DNA from: Orobanche coerulescens
Lineage: Eukaryota > Streptophyta > Magnoliopsida > Lamiales > Orobanchaceae
Assembly: GCA_033398695.1 (NCBI GenBank)
Contig: CM065805.1
Span: forward strand, 166,509,787-166,573,786
Length of the DNA: 64,000 nucleotides
Direction of reading: 5' to 3'
Positions 55,227 through 64,000 of this stretch are shown here, piece by piece. The translations under genes and the position numbers were made by a program. Under the pieces are notes generated by a model, which was given only the letters and a program-made list of their open reading frames with translations, had not been told where the DNA came from and did no database searches. Positions within the stretch are counted from its first letter, which is position 1, and each line of letters begins with the position of its first letter.

Positions 55227-58200
55227 GCACTAGTAGTCAAAACATGTTTGACAGCTTGTTCTTCCACTTCGTGGATAGTTGATTCAGGCTCCACTGATCA
55301 TGTTTGCTTTGACTCGCATGGTTTTCAGGTAACCAAGCATCTTAGTGCGGGCGAGATTACCATCAACTGGGGCGATTATTCCAGGCTTATGGCTGTTGCA
55401 GTGGGAGTCGTGCAGTTGAATATTAATGATAAAAAATTATTAGTACCAGATTTTAGAATGAATTTAATTTCGGATTTTAGAATGAATTTAATTTCGGTTT
55501 CTCAATAATGTATTATTAGTACCGGATTTTAGAATGAATTTAATTTCGGTTTCTAAATTAAAATGCGATGGTTATTCAGTTTCTTTTGATGATGATGCCA
55601 TTATTAGGAAAAGAAACGGTGAATATATTTGCAAAGGTATTTTTAATGATGGACTATATGTCGTTAATACTGCACAAATTCCTATGCATAAATCACCTAA
55701 CTCTTTATCTAAACCTAAAAAGAGAAAAGAACCTTCAAGCATAAACCATGCATATCTGTGGCATTTACGGTTAGGGCATGTAAACCTTGGGAGGATTCAA
55801 AGATTGGTAGATGATGGCCCATTGGATGATCTCCAAGTTGAGTCATTTTCAATTTGTGAATCCTGTCTGGAAGGTGAGATGACCAAAAGGGTTTTTAAGA
55901 CCAAAGGAAACCATGCTCATAACGTGTTGGAATTGGTTCATACGGATGTATGTGGTCCAATGAATATCCAGGCTAGGGGTAATTTCGAATACTTCATCAC
56001 ATTTATAGATGATTATTCAAGATATGGATACATCTATTTGATGCGACGTAAGTCTGAAGCCTTTGACAAGTTCAGAGACTTCACGGCTGAAACGGAGAAG
56101 CGTCATGGGAAGAGTATCGAGTCACTACGATCTGATCATGGTGGCGAATACCTTAGTGGAGAGTTTTTGGATTTCTTAGAGAATGAGGGGATTTCGTCCC
56201 AGCTCACCGCGCTAGGAACTCCACAACAAAATGGTGTGGCTGAAAGAAGGAATAGGACTCTTTTAGAAATGGTTAGGTCAATGATGAGTTATTTAGATTT
56301 ACCTATTTCGTTTTGGGGATACGCCTTAGAAACAGCGACGTACATTCTAAACCTGGTGCCTTCGAAATCAGTTCCAAAAACACCCACAGAACTGTGGAGT
56401 GGGCGTAAGCCCAGTCTAGGACATATTCGGATTTGGGGTACTCCAGCACATGTGCTGAATAAGGAAGCTGATAAGTTGGCATCTCGTACAGAAGTGCGAG
56501 TGTTTGTAGGATATCCTAAGGGAACGAAGGGTGGCTTGTTCTATAGTCCCTTGGATCAGAAGGTCATTGTTAGCACCAATGCCTGATTCCTGGAAGAGGA
56601 TTATATGATTAGTCACAAGCACATGAGCGAGATAATTCTGGAAGAGCTGAGGGGCGAGACTCCGTCTTTATCAATCGTACAAGCGCCAACTAAAACTGCA
56701 CCACGTATCGATTCTGAGACTTTTACACCAACTCAGGATTTGCCTCGTCGTAGTGGGAGGGTTGTTCGTCAGCCGGAACGATTCATAGGCATGGGAAAGT
56801 CTTCGGACTCAATCCCAGATGAAGATGAGTCAGATCCCTGGACCTACAAGGAGGCAATTCAAGATAAAAATGCTGACTCCTGGCAAGTAGCATTGGAATC
56901 ATAAATGGGATCTATGGATTCCAATCAAGTGTGGGAACTGGTAGAGCTACCTAATGGTATACAAGTCATTGGGAGTAAATGGGTCTACAGGAGAAAGAAA
57001 GGAGATGACGGGAAGGTTGAAACCCTCAAAGCGGGGCTTGTTGCAAAAGGTTACACTCAGAAAGAGGGTATCGATTATGATGAAACCTTTTCGCCGGTAG
57101 CCATGCTTAATTCAATCCGGATTATTTTAGCTATAGCTGCACATTTGGATTTGGAGATTTGGCAAATGGATGTCAAGACTGTATTCTTGAATGGGAGTCT
57201 AGACAAGAAGACCTATATACGCCAACCAGATGGATTCATTGCTGAAGGAGAAGAGCACTTGGTGTGCAAGTTTAAGAGGTCCATTTATGGACTTAAGCAA
57301 GCATCTAGATCTTGGAACACTCGTTTTGACGAAGTTGTCCAGTCATATGGATTCGTCCAATGTCCGAGTGAGAGTTGTGTATATAAGAAATACAATAGAA
57401 ACGTGTTGGTGTTTCTTGTACTATATGTAGTCGATATCCTTCTGATTGGAAACAACGTGAAGAAATTGTCGGACGTATGGGTATGGCTATCTGAGCAGTT
57501 CGATATGAAGGATCTGGGAGAAGCAGACACATCCTTGGAATCTGGATCTTTCGTGATCGGAAGAAAGGGATGTTGTGCTTATCCCAGGCATCCTATATCG
57601 ATACAGTACTAAATCGGTTTAGTATGGAGAATTCCAAGAAAGGTTTTCTACCTTACAGACATGGAATTCAACTATATAAGGATATGTGTCCCAAGACATA
57701 AAAGGAGATATATGACATGAAGACGGTCCCTTATGCGTCAGCTGTGGGAAGCCTCATGTATGTTATGCTTTGCACTAGACCAGATATCTGTCATGCCATA
57801 GGCATGGCTACTAGATATCAGTCAAACCCAGGACCAGGACACTGGATTGCTGTCAAGCACATACTCGAGTACCTGAGAAGGACTAGGGACTACATGCTTG
57901 TATATAAGTCAGACGACCTGTGTCCGGTGGGTTACACTGACTCAGATTTTTCATCGGACAAAGAAAAGTCCAAGTCTACTTCGGGTTATGTGTTTAGCCT
58001 GGGAGGTGGAGCCATTAGTTGGAGGAGTGTGAAGCATAAATGCATCTCGGACTCTACCATGGAAGCCGAGTACGTAGCAGCCTCTGAGGCAGCCAAGGAG
58101 GCGGTGTGGCTCAAGTACTTCCTGCAGGACTTAGATGTGATTCTCGATTTGTCGAAGGGTATTACACTTTATTGTGATAATACTGCTGCAGTCGCAAACT

Positions 58201-58374
58201 CGAGGGAACCACGATCCCACAAGGCAAGTAAACATATCAACCGAAGTACCACATCATACGACACTTCGTAAAGGAAGGACACATAGTTGTAGCCAGGGTT
58301 GCATCGGAAGATAATCTTGTTGATCCTTTCACAAAAGGCCTACCCTCAAAAGATTTTGAAAGGCATGTGGAAGG
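55227..58374 (+). pseudogene. Copia-B pol: protease, integrase, reverse transcriptase, RNase H
   Basis: Protease has WIVDSGSTDHVCFDSHGFQV. After a small local duplication and stop (55440-55560), integrase is open from 55534 to 56586: the zinc-binding HLRLGH...CESC, then acidic positions in HTDVCGPMN and LRSDHGGEYL, and NGVAERRNR. A stop at 56584 and another at 56902 follow. RT (56905-57612) has KARLVAKGYTQ-like and SPVAMLNSIRIIL motifs, but the YxDD box reads YVVDILL, losing one catalytic Asp. A frameshift near 57535 precedes RNase H (57717-58271) with [20 protein letters not shown]. The reading ends at 58374, where the gypsy element inserted, so the 3' LTR is displaced beyond the window. Confidence 0.93.
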
Positions 58375-59279
58375 TGTTGTTACCCAAAATATTATTCGGA
58401 AGGGTTTGCTGGAATGGATGAGTAACAAACAAAATGCGAGAGCACTCCAAGGGAAAGTAAATAACACAAGATTTGCTGGGGTTGTTAGTCCCGGGCTTGA
58501 TTGCTCTCGCGAGATATTATTAATACGAATACTTAGGAGTACAAATATTAATATTAGAGTACAATTACAATGAGTGTAAAGACCCTAGTTATCTAGCTCT
58601 TGAGTGCTGATGATTGCCGGAAGAACCAGAGGTGGTGCTCTGTGAGTTCTTGTAACAACGATGGAGTGATGTGTTTCTAGCTGTAGGATTCAACAATTTC
58701 TGAACCTTCTTCCAGTTGCTGTAGGTTTCCTATTGATAGGAGTGGAGGTAGTTGGGCGATCGCCTTTACTGTATTATAATAAGCGGGCGATCGTCTTTAG
58801 CACATGGGTTGGTCTCCTTAAAGTCCGCAGCAACTGCTGACAGCCGGATGTGCGAACCAATGAGAAGACAACACGCGTCCTATGTCGCTGTCTTGGGAGG
58901 TCCCACCTAGGACCTTTCGGAGGGTCTGTCGGTAGGTGAGGCAGTCCTTGTCGTTGACAGCTATTGATGGGCTGGAGTCAAAGATCCTTACTCTGCAGCG
59001 CCATTCGCGGATCTGAATGTGGGTCTTCACTCCGAGATCCGGTCTTCGTAGATATGATGGATGATGTCCTTACACGTGGCATAGAACGGTCGTCCTTGGT
59101 CGGGCACGAGAGTCGATCGCTAGGTGCCAAGAGGCGATCGCCCTGGACGTCGATCGCTCGGTACCTGATCTCGGTCTGGACTCTTCGCTTGGCAAGTCTG
59201 TCTTGGATTATTTGATGCTGGCTTGGTCGCTCGGCCCTTATGCCAATCGCCGTCGAGGCGTATAAATCGCCGCACAACA
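58375..59279 (-). repeat. Tat-type element, 3' LTR
   Basis: 905 bp; in element orientation it starts TGTTGTGCGGCGATTTATAC and ends GGTAACAACA. CGATCG-centred palindromes (GGCGATCGCC) occur at 58755, 58790, 59117, 59132 and 59149. The TATA position corresponding to 63841 reads CCTATTGATAGG here, a likely loss. Confidence 0.9.
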
Positions 59280-59296
59280 ATTGCCCCCCAGCTCGC
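59280..59296 (-). other. Polypurine tract of the Tat-type element
   Basis: The minus strand reads GAGCTGGGGGGCAAT directly before the LTR start TGTTGTGCGG. Confidence 0.8.
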
Positions 59297-59646
59297 TCCG
59301 ATGTCAAAGACGTGGGGTGAGGTGGTTCTACTGGCGATCGCTTGACTTAGACGCGCGACTCAGCATTTTACGGAACAGACGGTTGTCTCTCGAACGAACT
59401 GATTTTGAATTTGGACGACCTATTCGATCGCTGAAATGAGCGGGGAATGACAGCGGTCTTGAAAAGTCCTGGGGCACGTGTCGCGTTTCTGTTGGGGGAG
59501 TCCGACGGTTTGTCAGACTCTGTCCTTTGGCGTGCCCTCGAAACGACGCGCACGCGGGATTCGATGGCGGCATTAAATACTGACTTCCCCGACCTTTGCA
59601 TTTCGGCCCCGGAGATTTGGTTTATTTGCCCAGAATCCCCCGCCCT

Positions 59647-59803
59647 TGCCTATAAAAGGGACTAGGGTTACAGGGAAAAAACCTTATGCATTTTCGTCTG
59701 AGAAGAAGACATAGCCGAATTCCCTTGAAGCTTCGTGTGACGATCGTCGTTCGACTCAGACTCTTTAGGTAAGAAAAAAAATTCTCTCTTCCTTTCCTTT
59801 CTT
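59647..59803 (+). promoter_or_regulatory. TATA box and leader of the antisense gene
   Basis: CCTATAAAAGGGAC at 59649-59662 is a strong plus-strand TATA box. The ATG at 59804 follows 150 bp later. A donor-like AGGTAAGAAA at 59767 leaves open a leader intron. This promoter lies in the interior of the element, not in an LTR. Confidence 0.65.
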
Positions 59804-60746
59804 ATGAAAATGTCCGGAGGAAGACCAGATGTGTATAAGGCGGGTAGCACTTCCGCCGCCGGGGATTCGACCGCCCGGGATGAACTTTTTGCGGAGTTCC
59901 ATGTGGACACCGCCATCGAGGCCATCCGTGCCGGGATTGAGCTCACGGAGGTCGAAGAACTTTTTAATGAAGCCGACGCGGTCAAGGAGGCGTAGGCCGA
60001 GCAAATTCGTTCACTGACATAGGATGAGATGGATGCGACGGCGCACTGGGAGCGGAACAGCGTGTTCGGCAAAGCCTTCACAGATTTTGCCGATCTCATG
60101 GAGAGATTGGCCGGCCCACTCCCCAAATTTAACATTACTGAATACTCGATCACCCATCCTTATGAACCCGTAAGGCAGACGTTGTTCTGGGCTGCTCGCC
60201 GCTCTCCGTGGACCCTTGGCCAGATTGGGAGCTCGGCGACCAGGAAGGATCTGGACCGTTGGAGGGCGAGGTTCCATGTTCCTTCTGATGTTTGCCTCCA
60301 CGTGCCCGTCGAGAACGAGCGAGCCGATCAACCTCCCAAGGGAATGATCGCTGTCAACGAGGCGATAATGGAGGTTGGACTGCAATTCCCGTTGCCGTTT
60401 ACTGTCTCCTACCTGCTGACCACCTGGAACGTGGCGCCACTTCAATTGACGCCGAACGCCTGGCTGCAGATCGTCAGCACCCTTACTGTGTTTGGTGGCA
60501 ATCGGCTATATCGTCTTCCCTCGCCATTGGAGATGAACCATCTTTTCAAATTGACGGTTCTAAAAGGCTCTGTTGGCGGCTACCACATCCAAGGCCGCTC
60601 AGGTCGGGTGATACTTGGGGTCCCGAACAAAGTAAGGGGCGATCCGTCGAAGTGGTTCTGGGTCGGCGGCGCGTGGAAGTCGGCAGCGAGCGACAACCCA
60701 ACCGACGAGTTGGATATTCCCACCGGCTTTCGGGAGAGGAGTCCGA
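59804..60746 (+). pseudogene. Antisense gene, exon 1: PF04195-like (putative gypsy type transposon) protein
   Basis: One reading frame runs from MKMSGGRPDVYKAGSTSAAG to the donor CCGA|GTAAGG at 60746/60747, broken only by TAG codons at 59993 and 60020. The region around 60270-60480 reads FHVPSDVCLHVPVENERADQ, GLQFPLPFTVSYLLTTWNVA and PLQLTPNAWLQIV. This is the signature of the plant domain Pfam calls putative gypsy type transposon (PF04195), usually found in extra ORFs of Tat-lineage elements. Its biochemical role is unknown. The gene runs opposite to the element's own transcription. GC content is higher than in neighbouring elements. The two stops make the present copy unlikely to be functional. 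Confidence 0.75.
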
Positions 60747-60816
60747 GTAAGGATTTAGACTCTCCCATTGTTCGGATATATTCTGAACTGATCTGATATT
60801 GGCCTTCTTTTTGCAG

Positions 60817-60887
60817 GTGTCATTGTTCCGGCGGCAGTCTACCTTGCTTTTGATTTCGCGATCGTCTGGGAGAAGATACGGAGTCTT
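60817..60887 (+). pseudogene. Antisense gene, exon 2, left part (split by solo LTR)
   Basis: The acceptor TTTTTGCAG|GTGTC at 60816/60817 follows a 70-bp intron with a pyrimidine-rich end. In phase with exon 1 it encodes VIVPAAVYLAFDFAIVWEKI up to 60887. The solo LTR at 60888 interrupts it, and the same frame resumes at 62734. Confidence 0.6.
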
Positions 60888-62728
60888 TGATGGATTCAAA
60901 TTAAATACTCGCAAGTGTACGAATCGCTCTTGTAGTAAGCGGCAAGTAACTCCGAGGTCGATCTCTCGAGGAATTGGAAACGGTTTAAAATTCGATAATG
61001 TTCGGCAAATAGTCGAATGAACAAAAGTAAATTAAATTAAAATACATCATTGGTTGATTATGATTACAATTACTAATGCACAAAATTTAAATTGAACTAA
61101 GTGATAACAACACCAATTTGATAGTCGGATAAATGAGAGATAACAATAATGAGATTAATATGGGAATTTAGAGTCACCGACACACACGTAATCAATTATT
61201 AGTTCCGATACTCAAATAAATAAGGTTAGGAATTATCGATTGCTCACGATTAAAAGAAATCCGTTTGATGGCGGAAATTCTAAAAATCACGATTGTTCTC
61301 AACGAAAATTAAGGGATACTCTTTTGATGGGGACGAAACCCTAGCTAACAATCAATTAACCGACTACTTTTGATGAGGTAAATCGTTAAAAGATCGCGCG
61401 AAAAAGCTCGAGAACATTCACAATCGTTTCTTTCGGGTCGTTTGATGGCGAACACCGATAAAAACCCTCGATTCGAATAATAATAACAACAATGAAAAAG
61501 GTTTGATGATCTAATTCAAAAGTTCTTAAACGAAGAACGAACAAGAGGAACAATCCCAAACTTTATCCGGAAAATCAAAAGGAACTAACAATCAAAAACA
61601 TGTGTGTGGCTATATCTAAAAACCCATATGAAGTGTTTAGCCACACATGATTAATTCAACAACAATAATGGAAATTGAAGAACAAAACATGGTAAAAACT
61701 TCCCTTGTAAATGCCGAAATCGAATTCCCGATGAAGGTTTGATGATCTTCTTACAAGAACTCACAACAAATTTATACAAGGAATTATTATATCTCACAAA
61801 AGTATTTTTCTCACTCCAAAAACACACAAGGAAGATGATGAAAATCTCTTTCTTTCCCACTCTTTTGGTGTTTTTCCTCCCTAATCTTGTGTTTTTCCAC
61901 AAAATATCTTCTTCACAAGACAAGTACACCTCTCAAGGGGTCACTCCACTTTGTTTTATAGCCAAAAAAAATCAAGACAAAGGCTTAAAAGTATGCAAAA
62001 ATGTCAAGGAAAGTGACATGAACCAAAAAGTGGCACGGCCCGTGTCCTGGGACACGGCCGTGTCGCACTGCGCTGAATAACGGAAAGTAGTCTGTCAAGG
62101 GGCTCGGCCATGTCCCGTGACACGGCCGTGCAGCACTATGCGGGAAAGGCGAAATGGCCGAAAGTGACTCGGCCGTGTCCCAAAAGGCACGGTCGAGTCC
62201 TTCTCATCCGGAAAGTGCAGTTCGCGCTGGAATGAGACCCGGCCGTGTCCCATGGCACGGCCGAGTTACTTGATGCAGCCGGCGCTGTCGCGACCTAGTC
62301 CGGTTGCACAGTGCGGCTAGTCCGGTTGCACAGTGCGGCTGGTCAGTTTTGGTCTTCTTCGGCTTGATCCTTCGTTCTTGTATCAATTCACCTCGGATTT
62401 TAGCATATGATATACCGTTTCGAAGCTAACTTCACGAGGAATTTATATCAAAAGAGAATACATCTCAATTCGGAGTGGAGATTCTGGTATTTAGGAGATT
62501 CGACCGATATTGCTTAAATCTTTCGTCGTTTTAGGCCCCGTTTTAGCTTTTGATTGTCATAAACTCCAATATTAGCTATGAAAGCGCATATTTCACCACA
62601 ATCTTCGTCAGGATACCTACAAAACAAAAACACAACATACCACGCGTAAAAAGGGCAAAAACACTCGAAAAACAAATGAAAGTGCGGCTCGATAGAACAT
62701 AATGAGACGATCAAAAATCGACTCATCA
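60888..62728 (-). mobile_element. Solo LTR (Athila/Tat-like) nested in the antisense gene
   Basis: 1841 bp with ends TGATGAGTC and AATCCATCA in minus orientation, flanked by an exact 5-bp duplication GTCTT (60883-60887 and 62729-62733). The segment CTCGCAAGTGTACGAATCG with following CGAGG parallels the CACGCAAGTGCACGTCATCG block at the end of the Athila-like LTR. No PBS or coding region is present. The frames 61651-61929 and 61739-62080 are not supported. Confidence 0.9.
61953..62290 (-). promoter_or_regulatory. U3 palindrome array and TATA box of the solo LTR
   Basis: ACACGGCCGTGT-type palindromes and half-sites (CGGCCGTGTCC, CACGGCCGAG) recur at about 62035, 62054, 62103, 62122, 62170, 62190, 62239 and 62256. 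On the minus strand GGCTATAAAAC at 61953-61963 lies directly downstream. A 20-bp duplication TCCGGTTGCACAGTGCGGCT lies at 62299-62340. Confidence 0.6.
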
Positions 62729-62733
62729 GTCTT

Positions 62734-62805
62734 CCTGACGACCATATAGATGCACGCCGAATCAACAACGAAGCCTGTTGGTTGGCCGCTCGGCTATTTC
62801 GCTAA
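62734..62805 (+). pseudogene. Antisense gene, exon 2, right part
   Basis: After the GTCTT duplication the frame continues LPDDHIDARRINNEACWLAA and ends in a TAA at 62803-62805. A donor-like CCAGGTACGG at 62824 shortly after leaves an alternative exon end possible. Confidence 0.55.
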
Positions 62806-62957
62806 CCTCGCCATCTAAAGGTTCCAGGTACGGAACTTTCGCAATCTTCTTTGACATGTCGATTGTCTTGATTGAGAAAGATTACTAACTTTGTCGATTG
62901 TTTTCTTTTGCACAAATTCGCTTCCCGTGTTTCCCAAAGCCCCCTGCTGCGATCGCC

Positions 62958-63419
62958 ATGTCTAATCCGGGGGTCATGAGCCGCCTTCTTCAAGGGAAGA
63001 AGGTGAGCCGAGCTCCTGCTGCTCCGCTCCGACCGATCCCGGAGGCGAGACCTCTCTAGGAGCCGGTCGTCGAAGAACATGAGCCTCGGGAGGAGGAGCA
63101 ACTTCGGATCATCCCCAAGAAACGGAGGACTGTGGAGCCCTCGGCCCATGCCACTGCTGACGAGCCGCCGATCTCCGTGCCTCCGCTTTCCGCGATTTCT
63201 CTGGTGGAGGGATCCATGCCATCTTCGGCTTTCCTTCAGGCCATGGCGACTGCTGAGGCCGAGACTCTGCGTGGCAGCCGTTCTTCGGCCGTGACCCAGA
63301 GAAGGTCGAAAGGTAAGCCTGGTCGCTTTGCCGAGTTATGTCACTTGTGTAGGAAACACACTAACTCTTTTGCTCTTTGTGCAGGATCCGCCACTCCGAC
63401 CCGAACTGCTCGCCGATAG
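62958..63419 (+). pseudogene. Antisense gene, downstream exons (low-complexity C-terminal region)
   Basis: The frame from MSNPGVMSRLLQGKKVSRAP runs to a Pro/Ala/Glu-rich segment with a basic patch PKKRRT, a possible nuclear signal, and is broken by TAG at 63057. A 72-bp intron-like unit, AAAG|GTAAGCC at 63312 to TTGTGCAG at 63384, keeps the frame, which ends at 63419. It lies on the same strand and in line with the PF04195-like exons, with a possible intron from about 62825. Whether it is the same gene or a second one cannot be settled by eye. Confidence 0.5.
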
Positions 63420-63464
63420 TGTTGGACTTCCTGTCGAGCAAAGTTCCTCGCGAGGCCAGCGATG

Positions 63465-63484
63465 GCCCTTCTTCTAGCGCCAAT
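63465..63484 (-). other. Primer-binding site of the Tat-type element
   Basis: The minus strand after the LTR end reads ATTGGCGCTAGAAGAAGGGC, closely matching the TTGGCGCTAGAAGGAGGG-type PBS of plant Tat-lineage elements. It identifies the right-hand LTR as 5'. Confidence 0.82.
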
Positions 63485-64000
63485 TGTTGTTACCCAAAAT
63501 ATTATTCGGAAGGGTTTGCTGGAATGGATCAGTAACAAACAAAATGCGAGAGCACATTCGAGGGAAAGTACATAACACAAGATTTGCCGGGGTTGTTAGT
63601 CCCGGGCTTGATTGCTCTCGCGAGATATTATTAATACGAATACTTAGGAGTACAAATATTAATGTTAGAGTACAACTACAATGAGTGTAAAGACCCTAGT
63701 TATCTAGCTCTTGAGTGCTGATGATTGCCGGAAGAACCAGAGGTGGTGCTCGGTGAGTTCTTGTAATAACGATGGAGTGCTGTGTTTCTAGCTGTAGGAT
63801 TCAACAGTTTCTGAACCTTCTTCCAGTTGCTGGAGGTTTTCTATTTATAGGAGTGGAGGTAGTTGGGCGATCGCCTTTACTGTATTATAATAAACGGGCG
63901 ATCGTCTTTAGCATATGGGTTGGTCTCCTTAAAGTCCGCAGCAGCTGATGGCAGCCGGATGTGCGAACCAATGAGAAGACAACACGCGTCCTATGTCGCT
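63485..64000 (-). repeat. Tat-type element, 5' LTR (incomplete at window edge)
   Basis: 516 bp matching 58375-58888 with few changes. The minus-strand TATA box CTATAAATAG is intact at 63841-63850, with GGGCGATCGCC at 63865 and GGGCGATCGTC at 63897 just upstream of it. Confidence 0.9.

Larger units (their letters stand above)
58375..64000 (-). mobile_element. Non-autonomous gypsy element with Tat-type PBS, carrying an antisense gene (cut by window edge)
   Basis: LTRs lie at 58375-59279 and from 63485 past the window end; in plus orientation both start TGTTGTTACCCAAAATATTA. A Tat-type PBS on the minus strand adjoins the right LTR and a G-rich polypurine tract adjoins the left LTR, so the element is minus strand. 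It inserted at the end of Copia-B pol; GAAGG at 58370-58374 should recur after the right LTR outside the window. No sense-strand gag or pol is present. The interior holds an antisense gene and a nested solo LTR at 60888-62728. Confidence 0.88.

Noticed and set aside
58375..59279. Left LTR of the last element taken as a 5' LTR of a plus-strand element
   Set aside because: The sequence after it is a polypurine tract on the minus strand, and the PBS sits beside the right LTR, so the element is minus strand.
59668..60153. 161-codon minus ORF in the Tat-type element
   Set aside because: It is the shadow of the PF04195-like exon; Ser/Ala-rich composition is typical of the reverse of GC-rich coding DNA.
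60292..60914. Other frames overlapping the PF04195-like exon on both strands
   Set aside because: They have no recognisable motifs, whereas the frame at 60029-60746 carries the domain.
61651..62080. Overlapping ORFs in the 60888 solo LTR
   Set aside because: They lie in the TATA/leader part of an LTR, with no domain.

Overview
This window is nuclear DNA from a flowering plant, most likely a dicot. It holds one clear host gene, CLPP2 (34708-37207), which encodes the proteolytic subunit of the mitochondrial Clp protease in two exons. Nearly everything else is transposable-element sequence: plant Ty1/copia and Ty3/gypsy LTR retrotransposons with tRNA primer-binding sites, hAT, MULE, CACTA and Stowaway DNA elements, and a tRNA-derived SINE. 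A short mitochondrial 18S rRNA fragment (NUMT) lies just upstream of the gene. Most element boundaries below were set by matching LTRs, terminal inverted repeats and target-site duplications (TSDs).

Left block (1-32339) is a deep nest. The oldest layer is a minus-strand copia element (Copia-C), seen only as a short 5' LTR, PBS and split gag. Copia-A (plus strand) lies inside its gag. Copia-A was then hit by a minus-strand Athila-like gypsy element (1757-9499, TSD TGAGG), by a hAT element (9599-13848, 8-bp TSD) that itself carries a MULE-type element (11273-12384, 9-bp TSD), and by gypsy LTR sequence in each of its two LTRs (1-180 and 17620-21193). A separate gag-only gypsy element of the TR-GAG type (23323-31778, TSD GATAT), with 2.8-kb LTRs and an open gag frame, sits in the Copia-C gag.

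Gene island (about 32.3-41.4 kb): three MITEs, the NUMT, the CLPP2 promoter and gene, a 924-bp hAT-type element about 95 bp past the stop codon (TSD ATATACAC), a CACTA-type MITE and a SINE. Only small elements are recognisable near the gene.

Right block (41475-64000): a copia-type element with 217-bp LTRs (Copia-D, TSD TTATT) whose 6-kb interior has no recognisable gag or pol but carries odd antisense fragments; a dead hAT transposase; two degraded gypsy LTR regions; a second copy of the Copia-A family (Copia-B, 52267-58374); and, inserted at the end of Copia-B, a minus-strand non-autonomous gypsy element with a Tat-type PBS (58375 to beyond the window). The interior of that element carries an antisense gene with its own TATA box and splice sites, and a nested solo LTR interrupts one of its exons.

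The most unusual pattern is shared by several LTR families: each U3 region carries a cluster of family-specific short palindromes just upstream of the LTR TATA box. Cores include TTACGTACGTAA, GTGCCGCGGCAC, ACACGGCCGTGT, GGCGATCGCC and TGCACGAGCA/TGCTCGTGCA. Mismatches between paired LTRs are also strongly concentrated at CAG/CTG sites, which may reflect a sequencing artefact at methylated CHG sites rather than biology.
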